This document shows, one piece after another, positions 45,221 through 53,915 of a DNA stretch of 64,000 bases (position 1 is the stretch's first letter; every line of letters starts with the position of its first letter). Under the pieces are notes generated by a model that made no database searches, was not told the DNA's origin, and worked only from the letters and a program-made list of their open reading frames with translations. A program made the translations under genes and the position numbers. The stretch lies in contig DATAUW010000037.1 in assembly GCA_036268055.1 (NCBI GenBank), forward strand, positions 16,712-80,711, in the 5' to 3' direction. The stretch comes from Verrucomicrobiia bacterium. Lineage in GTDB: Bacteria; Verrucomicrobiota; Verrucomicrobiia; Limisphaerales; Pedosphaeraceae.

Positions 45221-46879
45221 ATGATCAAAACCAAAAAAATTCTCCTCGCCGTTGGGCTGTGCCATCTGCTTGCCCTGCCCGTCTTCGCCCAGGGAACCGC
45301 CTTCACCTATCAGGGCCGCCTAAACTCCGGCGCCGATCCGGCCAGCGGCAGTTATGACCTTCAATTTACCCTGTTCACAAACAGTTCTGGCGGCACCGCC
45401 GTTGCTGGTCCGATGGTCAACACAGCGACCCCTGTGAGCAACGGCCTCTTCACGGTGACTGTGGATTTTGGCCACGCCTTCACCGGCACCAGCAACTGGC
45501 TCGAACTCGCCGTGCGCACCAATGGCGCCGCAAGCTTCTCCCCGCCATTGACCCCGCGCCAGCAGGTGACGCCCGCGCCTTACGCCATCACCAGCGCCAG
45601 TCTTAGCGGTTCGTTGCCGACGGCGCAATTAACGGGAACCATCGCTCCGGCGAACCTCGCCAATGGAACCATCACCTCGAATTTGCTGGCGGCGGGCAGT
45701 GTGGGTTCGACCCAACTCGCTCCCAATATTGGTATTTGGAACCAGGCGGGCCCCATCCTTTCGTATGACGGCGGCAACGTGGGCATTGGTGTGTCCAATC
45801 CCACCGATGTATTGGATGTCACACTCGGCGGAATCATCGGAAACAACACGACCAGTGTCACCGAGCACGACCCAAGTAATCGGGGGACCAAAGTCAGTTT
45901 CGGCTACAAGGATGCTAATTCACAGGACTTCAACGGCATGTCGGCGGTGGTTGATCCTGGCCTGCAGGGCTGCGGCAATTCCGGCGACGTGCTCTTCTAC
46001 ACCTGGCAGTGCGATACTGCCACTACCCGTGAAGTCATGCGGATTAATGGCTTCGGCTTCGTCGGCATCGGCAACACCAATCCGATCTTCCCGCTTCAAG
46101 TCAATGGCGAAGTCGCGGCAACATCCTTCGCCGGCTCCGGCAACGATCTGACCGGAGTGGCCTTGCTTGGGTCCAAAAACACGTTTTCCACTGACCAAAC
46201 GGTTAACGGGCAGGTTGTCGCTGGAGGCGCATCGGCGGCTCTCATGCTGGAGGATCGCTTTCACCCCGCCAATGGATTTGGCTGGCAATGGGTCTCGGAT
46301 AATACCGGTTTGAACGCTTCACGCGTTGATGGCGGCGGCCCCACCGAACGATTTACGATCACCACCAACGGCAACGTTGGCATCGGGACGAGCACGCCAA
46401 ATAGCGATTCCTCATTGCAAGTGAATGGCCTGGTGCGCATGGGTTCTGAAACCGGAACCTCCGAAGCGCCCACCCGTTCTATTTTGATACGTCGAATCAA
46501 CAGCACTTCGAGCGCCGTCGGCCAGATAGTGGCGAGAGGTCTGACCTTTGGAGGGAACGTTATTACTTTGGAGCGGGATGGCACACCCGGTGGACTCGTA
46601 CTTAAAGCAGGCCCGGTTGCCGGCGATGCGCAAATTGTTGGATTTGGGATTAATACCAGCAACACCATGGTACCTTTCCAAAATATTTTTTATGGAGCGG
46701 CGTCCGCATCCGTGCAGGTTTTCACGGACGCCCAAAAGATTTCCTATTTGCGACTCTCGTTTGGGGATGCCTTTAATCCGGCGGATTTTACTACCGTTGA
46801 AATGATGCGATTCGTTGATAATCTGGGTAATAATACGGCCAACTGGATAGGAACTGTCACATCCACAGTCAACCAGTGA
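45221..46879 (+). CDS. Secreted hypothetical protein with repeated GNVGIG motifs
   Basis: This protein of about 552 aa begins with a signal peptide (KKILLAVGLCHLLALPVFAQ). It then shows FTYQGRLNSGADPASGSYDLQFTLF and TPRQQVTPAPYAITSASLSG, typical of a class of exported Verrucomicrobia/Planctomycete proteins. The rest is beta-rich with GGNVGIGVSNPTDVLDV, FGFVGIGNTNPIFPLQVNG and GNVGIGTSTPNSDSSLQVNG repeats, as in tail-fibre-like trimeric stalks. Some relatives end in an intramolecular chaperone/peptidase; none is visible here. The ATG at 45221 is used because it lies just before the signal peptide. A second secreted gene follows 46 bp downstream. Function unknown, perhaps a surface fibre. Confidence 0.75.
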   Translation: MIKTKKILLAVGLCHLLALPVFAQGTAFTYQGRLNSGADPASGSYDLQFTLFTNSSGGTAVAGPMVNTATPVSNGLFTVTVDFGHAFTGTSNWLELAVRTNGAASFSPPLTPRQQVTPAPYAITSASLSGSLPTAQLTGTIAPANLANGTITSNLLAAGSVGSTQLAPNIGIWNQAGPILSYDGGNVGIGVSNPTDVLDVTLGGIIGNNTTSVTEHDPSNRGTKVSFGYKDANSQDFNGMSAVVDPGLQGCGNSGDVLFYTWQCDTATTREVMRINGFGFVGIGNTNPIFPLQVNGEVAATSFAGSGNDLTGVALLGSKNTFSTDQTVNGQVVAGGASAALMLEDRFHPANGFGWQWVSDNTGLNASRVDGGGPTERFTITTNGNVGIGTSTPNSDSSLQVNGLVRMGSETGTSEAPTRSILIRRINSTSSAVGQIVARGLTFGGNVITLERDGTPGGLVLKAGPVAGDAQIVGFGINTSNTMVPFQNIFYGAASASVQVFTDAQKISYLRLSFGDAFNPADFTTVEMMRFVDNLGNNTANWIGTVTSTVNQ

Positions 46880-46925
46880 GTCGCTCATTTTTCCTAAATG
46901 ACACTTATGCGATCAATTCAACCTT

Positions 46926-47399
46926 ATGAATGCTCGATTCAATATGTCTAAGTTGGCCCCAGCCTTCGCCCTTCTTCTCTTGGCGGCGGCCGGAGCCGAT
47001 CTTCAGGCACAAACCTATACCGTGGACTGGCACAAAATCGCCGGTGGCGGCGGCACCAGCACCAACGCACAATTCACCATCACCGGAACCATCGGCCAGC
47101 ACGACGCTACTGCCACGATGAGCGCGGGTGGTTTCTCCGTCACCGGCGGATTCTGGAGCATCATCAACCTCGTGCCCACGCCCGGCGCTCCCGCGCTCAC
47201 CATCGTCGCAACCGGTCCGAACAGTGTGAAAGTTTTCTGGCTTGATCCCGCAGTAAACACCTTCACGCTCCAACAAAACATAGATGCGTCATCATCCGCC
47301 TGGACCACCAGCGGTTTGACTATCACCTCCATAAACGGCACGAACAGTGTCACCCTTACTCCGGCGGCGGGAAACTTATTTTTCCGGCTGAAGCATTGA
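46926..47399 (+). CDS. Small secreted protein with C-terminal FFRLKH module
   Basis: This 157-aa protein has a signal peptide (KLAPAFALLLLAAAGADLQAQ). A conserved block follows (YTVDWHKIAGGGGTSTNAQFTITGTIGQHDATATMSAGGFSVTGGFWSI). The C-terminal module of about 70 residues (LTIVATGPNSVKVFWLDPAVNTFTLQQNIDASSSAWTTSG... LFFRLKH) resembles the ends of the much larger exported proteins at 6480, 9504 and 34396. It is probably co-transcribed with the preceding fibre-like protein. It gives the smallest natural context of the shared C-terminal module. Function unknown. Confidence 0.75.
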   Translation: MNARFNMSKLAPAFALLLLAAAGADLQAQTYTVDWHKIAGGGGTSTNAQFTITGTIGQHDATATMSAGGFSVTGGFWSIINLVPTPGAPALTIVATGPNSVKVFWLDPAVNTFTLQQNIDASSSAWTTSGLTITSINGTNSVTLTPAAGNLFFRLKH

Positions 47400-47441
47400 G
47401 GGGTAAAATACGTGCGTGATGAAATCGTCACGCCGGTTTTC

Positions 47442-47476
47442 ATTTCCTTCAACCGCTCAAAACGGTTGAAGGAAAT
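47442..47476. terminator. Perfect 14-bp hairpin between convergent genes
   Basis: ATTTCCTTCAACCG (47442-47455) pairs exactly with CGGTTGAAGGAAAT (47463-47476) around a 7-base loop (CTCAAAA). It lies between genes that end at 47399 (plus) and 47507 (minus). It can stop transcription from both sides, although the flanking T-runs are short. Confidence 0.7.
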
Positions 47477-47506
47477 TTCGTCATTCTTGCGGACGGCTTC
47501 TTGTGC

Positions 47507-48247
47507 TCAATGTTGCCCCAGCCTTAGCTCCTGCGTTTTTCCCGCTACGACGATCAGCACGGAATCGTCATGCACTTCCTTCAACGTGACGGCAATGCGT
47601 TCGTCATGCACTTTCACCTTCGCAGTTTCGCCGATCGTGAGTAATTGATCGTTGATCATCACCATTCGACTATCTTTGGCGCCCGAAATGGCTTTGAGAA
47701 CGAGATCGCCATAATGATTCGGCGACGCGGGAGCCACCGGAACAAACGCAGGTGCCGCGTGCCGAGACGCTTCAGGAGCGGAAGCCACCGGCGGCGCAAC
47801 TTCGCGATGGCCGACGGCAGGAAATTTTTCGAGTGACGCGATGAAATTTTTTGGCCCGCCCGGCACATAACCGCTCTGCCCGATCTTATTGCCCATCGCG
47901 TCCAAAAGAATGATCGTGGGATAACCTCGTATCCCGTATGTTTCGGCCAGCTTTTGATTGGAAGCCTGCTGTTCCGCCGGCAGTTCCTTGTGACGCGGAA
48001 AATCCACTTCCACCATCAGCAAATTATCCTTGGCGTAAGCGGCAAATTCCGGCTGGTCGAAAACCTCACTCTTCAATTTCATGCACCAGCCGCACCAATC
48101 CGAGCCGGTGAAATCCAGCACCACGATTTTATTCCCGCCCGTTGCGTCCAGCAATGCGGTGCGGACATCTGGTTCCCAAGCCAGACCGCCCAGGGAAGTC
48201 CGAACCAACAGCACGCATATCCCGAACCCCAACAACCATTTTTTCAT
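47507..48247 (-). CDS. Exported thioredoxin-like protein (CxxC)
   Basis: The 246-aa product has a signal peptide (MKKWLLGFGICVLLVRTSLG). A thioredoxin fold follows with the redox motif CGWC in LDFTGSDWCGWCMKLKSEVFDQPEFAAYA and the cis-Pro loop GYPTIILLD. Spacing resembles the DsbD-C/thioredoxin_7 group. The C-terminal 100 residues are low-complexity (APPVASAPEASRHAAPAFVPVAPAS) followed by a small beta domain. It probably reduces or isomerises disulfides outside the cytoplasm. The ATG at 48247 directly precedes the signal peptide. No operon partner is evident. Confidence 0.88.
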   Translation of the reverse strand: MKKWLLGFGICVLLVRTSLGGLAWEPDVRTALLDATGGNKIVVLDFTGSDWCGWCMKLKSEVFDQPEFAAYAKDNLLMVEVDFPRHKELPAEQQASNQKLAETYGIRGYPTIILLDAMGNKIGQSGYVPGGPKNFIASLEKFPAVGHREVAPPVASAPEASRHAAPAFVPVAPASPNHYGDLVLKAISGAKDSRMVMINDQLLTIGETAKVKVHDERIAVTLKEVHDDSVLIVVAGKTQELRLGQH

Positions 48248-48461
48248 AAATATTTTGAGACTTACAACCACCGGATTGTCTCAAAAAAAGACAAACAGCC
48301 TCGCTTAAAAGAGACCCGATTCAAAGCAGCGACATCCGTGCCAGAAGAATTCAGAAGTTTGTCAGCAGACTCAACCGCAGTTCATCCGCGCAAGAATGAT
48401 TGGTATTGTTTTGAGGCACTTGAAGTTCGCATTTTTCTGGCAGTTTGTGACGCGTAAAGCC

Positions 48462-49388
48462 TTAAGCTTTGACAAGTGCCTTTTCAAATAGCTTGATAAG
48501 TTTTGGAAAATCAACCCGCATTTTTTCGATTCGCTTATTCCAAATTAAAGTAATGTGGCCATCGTTCTTCTGAAACGACTGCATTGAAGCAGGCAGTTCA
48601 ATTTGGCGAATGTCCTGTAATTCCGCCGGAGTAAAAGCACTTGTAGGAAGAATTGCCGCGTAGCCTTCCAACACCGCACGCCGGGCTTGAGGAAAGGTAG
48701 AACACAGCAGACGAATCTGAAGATTTATTCCTTTCTCTTTGGCTTGGTCGCAAAATTCATCAGTATATTTCTGAACCAAAGCCAGGGGATGATTAGCGAG
48801 GATAACCTCAACGTCCCGTTGCTCGGGATCTGTAGATTTCTGGATAAAAAGAGCGTAATTAAGGTGGTGCTTGAGTTTCAAAAATCCTAATCGGCGGGGG
48901 CGGTCCTGTTCGCGAATCAAACCAAAGTCTAAAGTAAAATTCTCGACCTTGCTCACTACTTCTGCGGATCCGAGATTAAAAAGTTTAAACGTATAGTCTG
49001 TCAAATCAGGCCGTATCTGTTTCAGTCTCGGTATAAAAAACCATTGCATAAGCCGATCGCCGGCTCCGATGCTTACCTCCTGATGTTCGTCGCAGTAAGA
49101 TTTGAAACAAGCGAGGCTTGCAGAAAGCTCCTCTACCGCTGTCCGCAGCCGATTCCCTGAGAATGTAAGCTTCCAGCCTGAACCATTTGACTCACAAAGA
49201 GGTCTTCCGAAGCCCCTCGATAGTTCCTTGATTTTACGCCTGATTTTATCTTCCTGTGCTTGAATTCCACGGCTCGCGGGGCCGGGACCACCCGCATCGG
49301 CGGCGGCCTTGAATGCAAGCAGACGATCTAAAGTCATCCAAGTCTCAACATCAATGGTGCTGCTTCCTAGATTGCCTTTTCCATTCAT
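48462..49388 (-). CDS. Divergent LysR-like transcriptional regulator
   Basis: The 308-aa protein aligns in outline with LysR regulators. A winged HTH lies at about residues 18-85 (LDRLLAFKAAADAGGPGPASRGIQAQEDKIRRKIKELSRGFGRPLCESNGSGWKLTFSGNRL), including the usual wing LTxxG. Two alpha/beta effector lobes follow (FIPRLKQIRPDLTDYTFKLFNLGSAEVVSKVENFTLDFGLI..., AVLEGYAAILPTSAF). The HTH departs from the family at positions that are normally Ala-Ala and Ser-Gln-Pro-Ser. Translation may start at the first ATG (49388) or at Met-18 (49337). The base composition is more AT-rich than the neighbours. Target and ligand unknown. Confidence 0.7.
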   Translation of the reverse strand: MNGKGNLGSSTIDVETWMTLDRLLAFKAAADAGGPGPASRGIQAQEDKIRRKIKELSRGFGRPLCESNGSGWKLTFSGNRLRTAVEELSASLACFKSYCDEHQEVSIGAGDRLMQWFFIPRLKQIRPDLTDYTFKLFNLGSAEVVSKVENFTLDFGLIREQDRPRRLGFLKLKHHLNYALFIQKSTDPEQRDVEVILANHPLALVQKYTDEFCDQAKEKGINLQIRLLCSTFPQARRAVLEGYAAILPTSAFTPAELQDIRQIELPASMQSFQKNDGHITLIWNKRIEKMRVDFPKLIKLFEKALVKA

Positions 49389-49632
49389 TCAAGAAATGAA
49401 CCCCGGGGCGTCACTTTTTGCAATTCGAATCTTGGGCTTTCGTTATGAATAATATCGCATTGAGGAGGGAAAATGTTCTTGTTGAGAGAACAAAAAAATA
49501 TGGTTTTGTAAACGCAAGATATGAGCAGGCGAAAATAAAGACTAGATGCGCTAGTGAGCAAAATTAAATAACACTAACCTCCAAAATTTTCGCCGAGTTC
49601 ATAAGAAAATAAACCAACAGAATAATAAAACC

Positions 49633-50073
49633 ATGAAGCCAACTAAATTAATCCCTTATATCGCCGCAGTCGTCGTCCTTGCCAGCATTGCGGATACTCA
49701 AGCAAGTTTTTTCACCAAAGCGCGTAATGCCGTTACTCATCCCGCCCAAATGGTCGTGAAAAAGCTTGACCAGATCGGAGATTTTCCAAAAAAAGTGGAC
49801 TCGGCGGCTGATGCGGCAAAAGATGCGGCAAACCAAACTTCTCAAGCGGCTCAAGCTACTTCAGAGCATGCAAATTCTGCCCTGGATGCAGGAACCGACG
49901 CGGCAAACAAAATTGGGGCTGCCACAGTCAAGGTCGCGGATCAGACTCATAATCTCCTCAAAAAACTTCAACTTCCTTTGCAAGTTCTTGCCTGGGGCCT
50001 GGCGGCGGCCGCGACAGCAAAAGCAATTCAGTATGCGTTGTTCCTCTGCCGCTCCGTTCTTGCCAAAGTGTAA
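49633..50073 (+). CDS. Small exported Ala-rich helical protein with C-terminal membrane helix
   Basis: The 146-aa protein starts with a signal peptide (LIPYIAAVVVLASIADTQA). A central stretch rich in Ala, Asp, Lys and Gln with heptad-like spacing follows (VDSAADAAKDAANQTSQAAQATSEHANSALDAGTDAANKIG), likely an amphipathic coiled coil. The protein ends with a hydrophobic helix (LPLQVLAWGLAAAATAKAIQYALFL). I recognise no family. Similar Ala-rich helical proteins include LEA-like and apolipoprotein-like proteins, but that is only a resemblance in composition. It is a single gene ended by a strong terminator. Confidence 0.65.
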   Translation: MKPTKLIPYIAAVVVLASIADTQASFFTKARNAVTHPAQMVVKKLDQIGDFPKKVDSAADAAKDAANQTSQAAQATSEHANSALDAGTDAANKIGAATVKVADQTHNLLKKLQLPLQVLAWGLAAAATAKAIQYALFLCRSVLAKV

Positions 50074-50114
50074 ATGTTTTTTTAAGAGTGGTGGTCGAAT
50101 GACCTTCAAGCGAG

Positions 50115-50149
50115 GCGCTATTGAATTAGGGCAAGAAATTCAATAGCGC
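50115..50149 (+). terminator. Rho-independent terminator after the Ala-rich protein gene
   Basis: GCGCTATTGAATT (50115-50127) pairs perfectly over 13 bp with AATTCAATAGCGC (50137-50149). The hairpin is followed by a T-containing tail (TTCGCGTTTTA). It lies about 40 bp after the stop of the gene at 49633. Confidence 0.75.
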
Positions 50150-50308
50150 TTCGCGTTTTACACATGCCGAGTGCGCGGTCTTTACTGATAAATCGCGCTG
50201 GTGCTAATGCCGTTCCTGGAACAAAGATTGCCGTTCTCAAGCAAGATTTTCTTTCCGTTTTTAGATGACGATGTAAACAGAGAATCAAGAAGTTGGGCTG
50301 ATAAACCT

Positions 50309-51052
50309 ATGAGACCTGCTTTATATTTGAACACTCGCCGAAGGGTCCGCGCCGCGCTGGCCTTCACGTTGATTGAATTGTTGGTCGTCATTGCGATCAT
50401 TGCGATTCTTGCGTCGTTGCTGCTGCCCGCGCTGGCGGCGGCCAAGGGGAAGGCCAAGTCCATCTCTTGCAATAATAACTTGCGCCAGTTGATTCTCGCC
50501 GCCCTCCTCTACGACGACGATCAAAAGGTTCTGCCAATCGGATTCCCCTCGTCTCAAACCGGCGCCATCGGAAACACGATCTGGTATAACGCGCTCCAAC
50601 CCTATTTGGGCAGGAAGGCCAATACTTCAACTACGACATTCAACGTGGCGACCAATAAGGTGCTTCTTTGCCCGGCTTGTCCCAACGGCGGTCCCTTTGG
50701 TTATCTTACTTACGCCCAAAATAATTACATCAATGCCGGTGCGCCCAAGCTGATGTCGCTCGCGGCGGATATTCCGCATCCGAGTTGGACCATGTTGTTC
50801 GCCGAGACCGATGGCTATGACGCCTGTTCCTATGCTGATAACGACCCCTATGGGGGGAATATTTGTTATCGTCACAGCGGAGGAAACGAACATAGCGTGT
50901 TTTCCACCGACCCGGTTGAGGGCGGCGTAGTGGGTCAGAAGCCCAAGATTGGCCGCGCCAATTTAGTATTCCTGGATAGCCACGTCCAACTGCGCAATAA
51001 TTCACCATCAAATGTCTTTGATCCTCAGACCCTGAATCCATCCCTGCAATAG
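50309..51052 (+). CDS. Prepilin-type N-terminal methylation domain protein
   Basis: The third pseudopilin-like gene of the window encodes 247 aa. The ATG at 50309 gives a compact basic leader ([27 protein letters not shown]) before the cleavage site; earlier in-frame starts would add about 36 residues of unlikely leader. The hydrophobic helix [34 protein letters not shown] is standard. The end ([15 protein letters not shown]) is a degenerate form of the H-X9-DG block, with DSH instead of DGH. The following membrane-anchored gene starts 21 bp later and is probably co-expressed. Confidence 0.88.
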   Translation: MRPALYLNTRRRVRAALAFTLIELLVVIAIIAILASLLLPALAAAKGKAKSISCNNNLRQLILAALLYDDDQKVLPIGFPSSQTGAIGNTIWYNALQPYLGRKANTSTTTFNVATNKVLLCPACPNGGPFGYLTYAQNNYINAGAPKLMSLAADIPHPSWTMLFAETDGYDACSYADNDPYGGNICYRHSGGNEHSVFSTDPVEGGVVGQKPKIGRANLVFLDSHVQLRNNSPSNVFDPQTLNPSLQ

Positions 51053-51073
51053 CCCGGGGATGATTATCACATA

Positions 51074-51802
51074 ATGTTTACGTTGCTCCTGGTGGCCTTG
51101 GCGGTGTCTGGTGTGGGTGCTTTGATACGCCGCCGTTCGCAGACCTTCGGCCAGGTCCTGATGGTGGCTGGCATCGTGTCCCTGGCGGTTATCTCGGTTC
51201 TCCAAATTCGGCAAATTGTATTCCCACCGCCGGAGAAGACTCCCGATCGCGGTGGCATGGCGGTGGGTTCCTGCCTGGCTAATTGTGTTATCGGTGATCT
51301 GGCGGACCAGAATGGCACGGTCATCCTGCTCTTCCCGCTGCAGTCAGTCATGGACGCAGACACGGAGCAAAGCTACGAAGATGGTTTCGTGATGCCCTTG
51401 CGCCACGGACACACCACTTTTCATCTGAAAGCTATCCATCTCGAAACAAAACCGGGCAAGACTGGTTATGACGTCGCGGCCTTTCAGCAGGTTTTGGAAA
51501 AAGCCCCGGACGCATTGGCGATTGTTTCTTACGCCGGTGTTCCAGCCGACTTCAACAACCTGTTTTCAACCGGGCAGGCGAAGGCTCCGCATTTCTATGT
51601 GCTCGACTCCGAAGGAACGACAAATTGGCTCGGCCCGTTGAAAGACGGCCGTATCCGGGCTGTGGTTCTGCCTCGTCCCGGAGCGGACTTGCGCGCCCGG
51701 GCGGAAGTGAGAGGCCGGCCGGAAGACATCTTCGAACAATTTTATCTTCTAGCCACGCAGGAAACCGCCGATCAAGTCGCGGCTCAAATCAGTAAAAAAT
51801 AG
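51074..51802 (+). CDS. Hypothetical membrane-anchored protein paired with prepilin-like gene
   Basis: The 242-aa protein has two closely spaced N-terminal hydrophobic helices (FTLLLVALAVSGVGALI and VLMVAGIVSLAVISVL). An extracytoplasmic alpha/beta domain of about 190 residues follows (NGTVILLFPLQ..., DALAIVSYAGVPADFNNLF, APHFYVLDSEGTTNWLGPLKDGRIRAVVLPRPGADL). The pattern of hydrophobic strands ending in acidic loops could form a Rossmann-like or receiver-like fold, but no known motif is present. The 21-bp gap to the prepilin-like gene suggests a shared function. Function unknown. Confidence 0.65.
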   Translation: MFTLLLVALAVSGVGALIRRRSQTFGQVLMVAGIVSLAVISVLQIRQIVFPPPEKTPDRGGMAVGSCLANCVIGDLADQNGTVILLFPLQSVMDADTEQSYEDGFVMPLRHGHTTFHLKAIHLETKPGKTGYDVAAFQQVLEKAPDALAIVSYAGVPADFNNLFSTGQAKAPHFYVLDSEGTTNWLGPLKDGRIRAVVLPRPGADLRARAEVRGRPEDIFEQFYLLATQETADQVAAQISKK

Positions 51803-52082
51803 CCGTGCTGCCACGGCTCAGTGGGATTGATTCAAACCAGCCTTCCGAGCAAATCTTTTCGCTCGTACCGGGACGCGGTTCCAAGGCCGCGCGAACGCTT
51901 GCCATGCTATTACGTCGAAGCAAAAAAAACTGAAAGGCGATTGCGAAAATATTTAATCTGACAAAAAAAAACTTCTGGTTACAGTTGAAGCTTAATTGAA
52001 CGCGGGTTGCGTCCAGTCTTCAGGCGGAAAATTTATTTGCGGTGCGGAGAAAATTTTCAGTTCGTGAGCCTTACGAAATCAG

Positions 52083-53633
52083 ATGAACTTTTTTAGATTG
52101 GGATATTTCGCCATTCTGCTTTTTGCCTTCGCCTGCATGGGTGATACGATGGCCGCCAGGGCCGAAAGTGACGCTTCGCCGTCCGATTCCACCGAGGCGC
52201 ATTCGTCGGAAATGATCAAAGGTGTCCACGCTCCGGCCAGTTCGACGCAACAATGGCAGCCGCCGGACCTGCGTGGCCTCGTAGCGCAAATCAAATCCAA
52301 GCCGCAACTCGAAGCGGAGGCCGGGAAGGAATATAGCCTGGTGGAATTGGTTGATTTCGCGGAACGGGCGAATCCCGAAACCAAGGTGGCGTGGGAAGAA
52401 GCGCGGCAAGCAGCGGCGGCGGTCGGGCTTGTCCAGAGCGAATATTTCCCGTTGCTGGCGGTGAAAGCCTCGGCGCTGTATGCGCGCGAACCGGTGCCGG
52501 TCCCCTTGACGGCGACTGAGGCCGGATTTCTGGACGTGAAGGATCAATATGTGGAACCGGTGCTATCGCTGGAGTGGTTGTTGCTGGATTTTGGGCGGCG
52601 CAAATCCGCGGTGACGGGAGCGAAATTCCGGCTGCTGGCGGCCGATCTTGGTTTTAATGCGCGGCATCAGCAAATCGTTTTCGGCGTGCAGACGGCTTTT
52701 TACGAACTGGCCAAGGCGAAGGGAAAAATCGTGGTGGCCCATTCTTCGCTGGATGCCGCTGTCAAAGTTAAAGAGGCGGTCGAGGCCCGGTCAAAGTCAG
52801 GGCTGGCAACGTCGCCGGAGGTTTCACAGGCGGAGCAACAGGCCGCGCAGGCAGCGTTCGATTTGGAAGAAGTCATCGCCAAAGAAAGAGATGCGCAAGT
52901 GGCGCTGGCGCAAATCATCGGAGTGACGCCCACGATTCCGCTGCAAGTGGAGGATTTTTCAAGACTGCCATTGCCGAATAACCTCGCGGATACCGTTGAG
53001 CAGGTCATTGATCGGAGTTTGGAGCAACGGCCGGATTTGCTGGCGCAGGCGGCGATCATCCGGCAACGCGAGGCGGAAGTTAAAAATGCGCAAGAGGCGT
53101 ACTATCCCACGCTGTCGTTTCTCGGACAGGCGGGAGGCACTTTTGATCGCGCGGAGGTGAATGTCGAGGGGACTCGGCTTCCGTGGGTTTCGACGGAGCA
53201 ACCGATTTGGGCGGTTGGGCTGGCGTTGAATTGGAATTTATTTGATGGCGGCGCGCGAAAGAAGAAGTTGGAACTTGCCCGCGCCAGCCGGGACGCCGCG
53301 TTGCGTTCGCTCGAAGATTCGCGGGACAAGGCGATTTCCCAGGTGTTCCAGTTTTACACGGACACAAGACTGGCGGTCCGGCGGCTGGACGTGGCGGGCA
53401 CGCTTGTGGAGGCTTCGCAGAAATCCTACTCGCAAACATTTGAGTCGTATAATAACGGACTCAGCAGTCTGGTGGATTTATTGAACGCGCGGCAGGGATT
53501 GAGCCAGGCCGAATATACCCTTTTGGAAACCCGGGCCGCGCTGCTGGAATCCACCTCTGCCCTCGCCTTTGCGTCGGGCGATCTGGGACCGGATTTCGCG
53601 GGGAAGGTCAAAAGCAAGAGTGAAAAACCATGA
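52083..53633 (+). CDS. TolC-family outer-membrane efflux protein
   Basis: The 516-aa protein has a signal peptide and two outer-membrane-efflux (TolC-like) repeats. These are long helices with typical patterns (LVDFAERANPETKVAWEEARQAAAAVGLVQSEYFPLLAVKAS..., VEARSKSGLATSPEVSQAEQQAAQAAFDLEEV, ALNWNLFDGGARKKKLELARASRDAAL, SLVDLLNARQGLSQAEYTLLETRAALLESTSALAFASGDLG). It should form the trimeric channel of the efflux system encoded with it. The stop overlaps the start of the YtcA-like gene as ATGA. Confidence 0.92.
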   Translation: MNFFRLGYFAILLFAFACMGDTMAARAESDASPSDSTEAHSSEMIKGVHAPASSTQQWQPPDLRGLVAQIKSKPQLEAEAGKEYSLVELVDFAERANPETKVAWEEARQAAAAVGLVQSEYFPLLAVKASALYAREPVPVPLTATEAGFLDVKDQYVEPVLSLEWLLLDFGRRKSAVTGAKFRLLAADLGFNARHQQIVFGVQTAFYELAKAKGKIVVAHSSLDAAVKVKEAVEARSKSGLATSPEVSQAEQQAAQAAFDLEEVIAKERDAQVALAQIIGVTPTIPLQVEDFSRLPLPNNLADTVEQVIDRSLEQRPDLLAQAAIIRQREAEVKNAQEAYYPTLSFLGQAGGTFDRAEVNVEGTRLPWVSTEQPIWAVGLALNWNLFDGGARKKKLELARASRDAALRSLEDSRDKAISQVFQFYTDTRLAVRRLDVAGTLVEASQKSYSQTFESYNNGLSSLVDLLNARQGLSQAEYTLLETRAALLESTSALAFASGDLGPDFAGKVKSKSEKP

Positions 53634-53911
53634 GAATTATAAAATTGCCCGCCGTTGGCTTGCGCTTGGTGTTGGGGAGCACGTTGCTTTTCCTAACGGG
53701 TTGCCGCGGAGCGCCTTCCGTCAATATACTGGGTTCGTTTTTTCCGGGATGGATGGTGTGCGCGCTATTGGGCGTCATTGGGAGCTATATTTTCAAACAA
53801 ATTTTTGTGATGACAAATATTGACGCGGGATTCAAGCCGCGTCCGCTCGTGTATGGCGCGCTCTGGGTGTTGATCACCTTGTCGTCGTGGCTGCTTTTTT
53901 TCAGGAGCTAA
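53630..53911 (+). CDS. YtcA-like small membrane lipoprotein of efflux operon
   Basis: The 93-aa protein has an N-terminal signal with a lipobox-like Cys (FLTGCRGAPSVNILGSFFPGWMVCALLGVIGSYIFKQIF) and a second membrane span near its end (VYGALWVLITLSSWLLFF). This fits the YtcA-type family found beside FUSC/HlyD-type pumps. It is translationally coupled to the TolC-like gene and followed after four bases by the HlyD-like gene. It is probably an accessory subunit of the efflux complex; its precise role is not known. Confidence 0.82.
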   Translation: MRIIKLPAVGLRLVLGSTLLFLTGCRGAPSVNILGSFFPGWMVCALLGVIGSYIFKQIFVMTNIDAGFKPRPLVYGALWVLITLSSWLLFFRS

Positions 53912-53915
53912 ATTT

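Noticed and set aside
47954..48457. 167-codon plus-strand frame spanning the thioredoxin-like gene and the following gap
   Set aside because: It is mostly antisense to the thioredoxin-like gene, and its end shows no recognisable motif.
51801..51818. Hairpin AGCCGTG-CTGC-CACGGCT as a terminator of the gene ending at 51802
   Set aside because: The stem overlaps the stop codon and is not followed by a T-run, so it is not annotated as a terminator.
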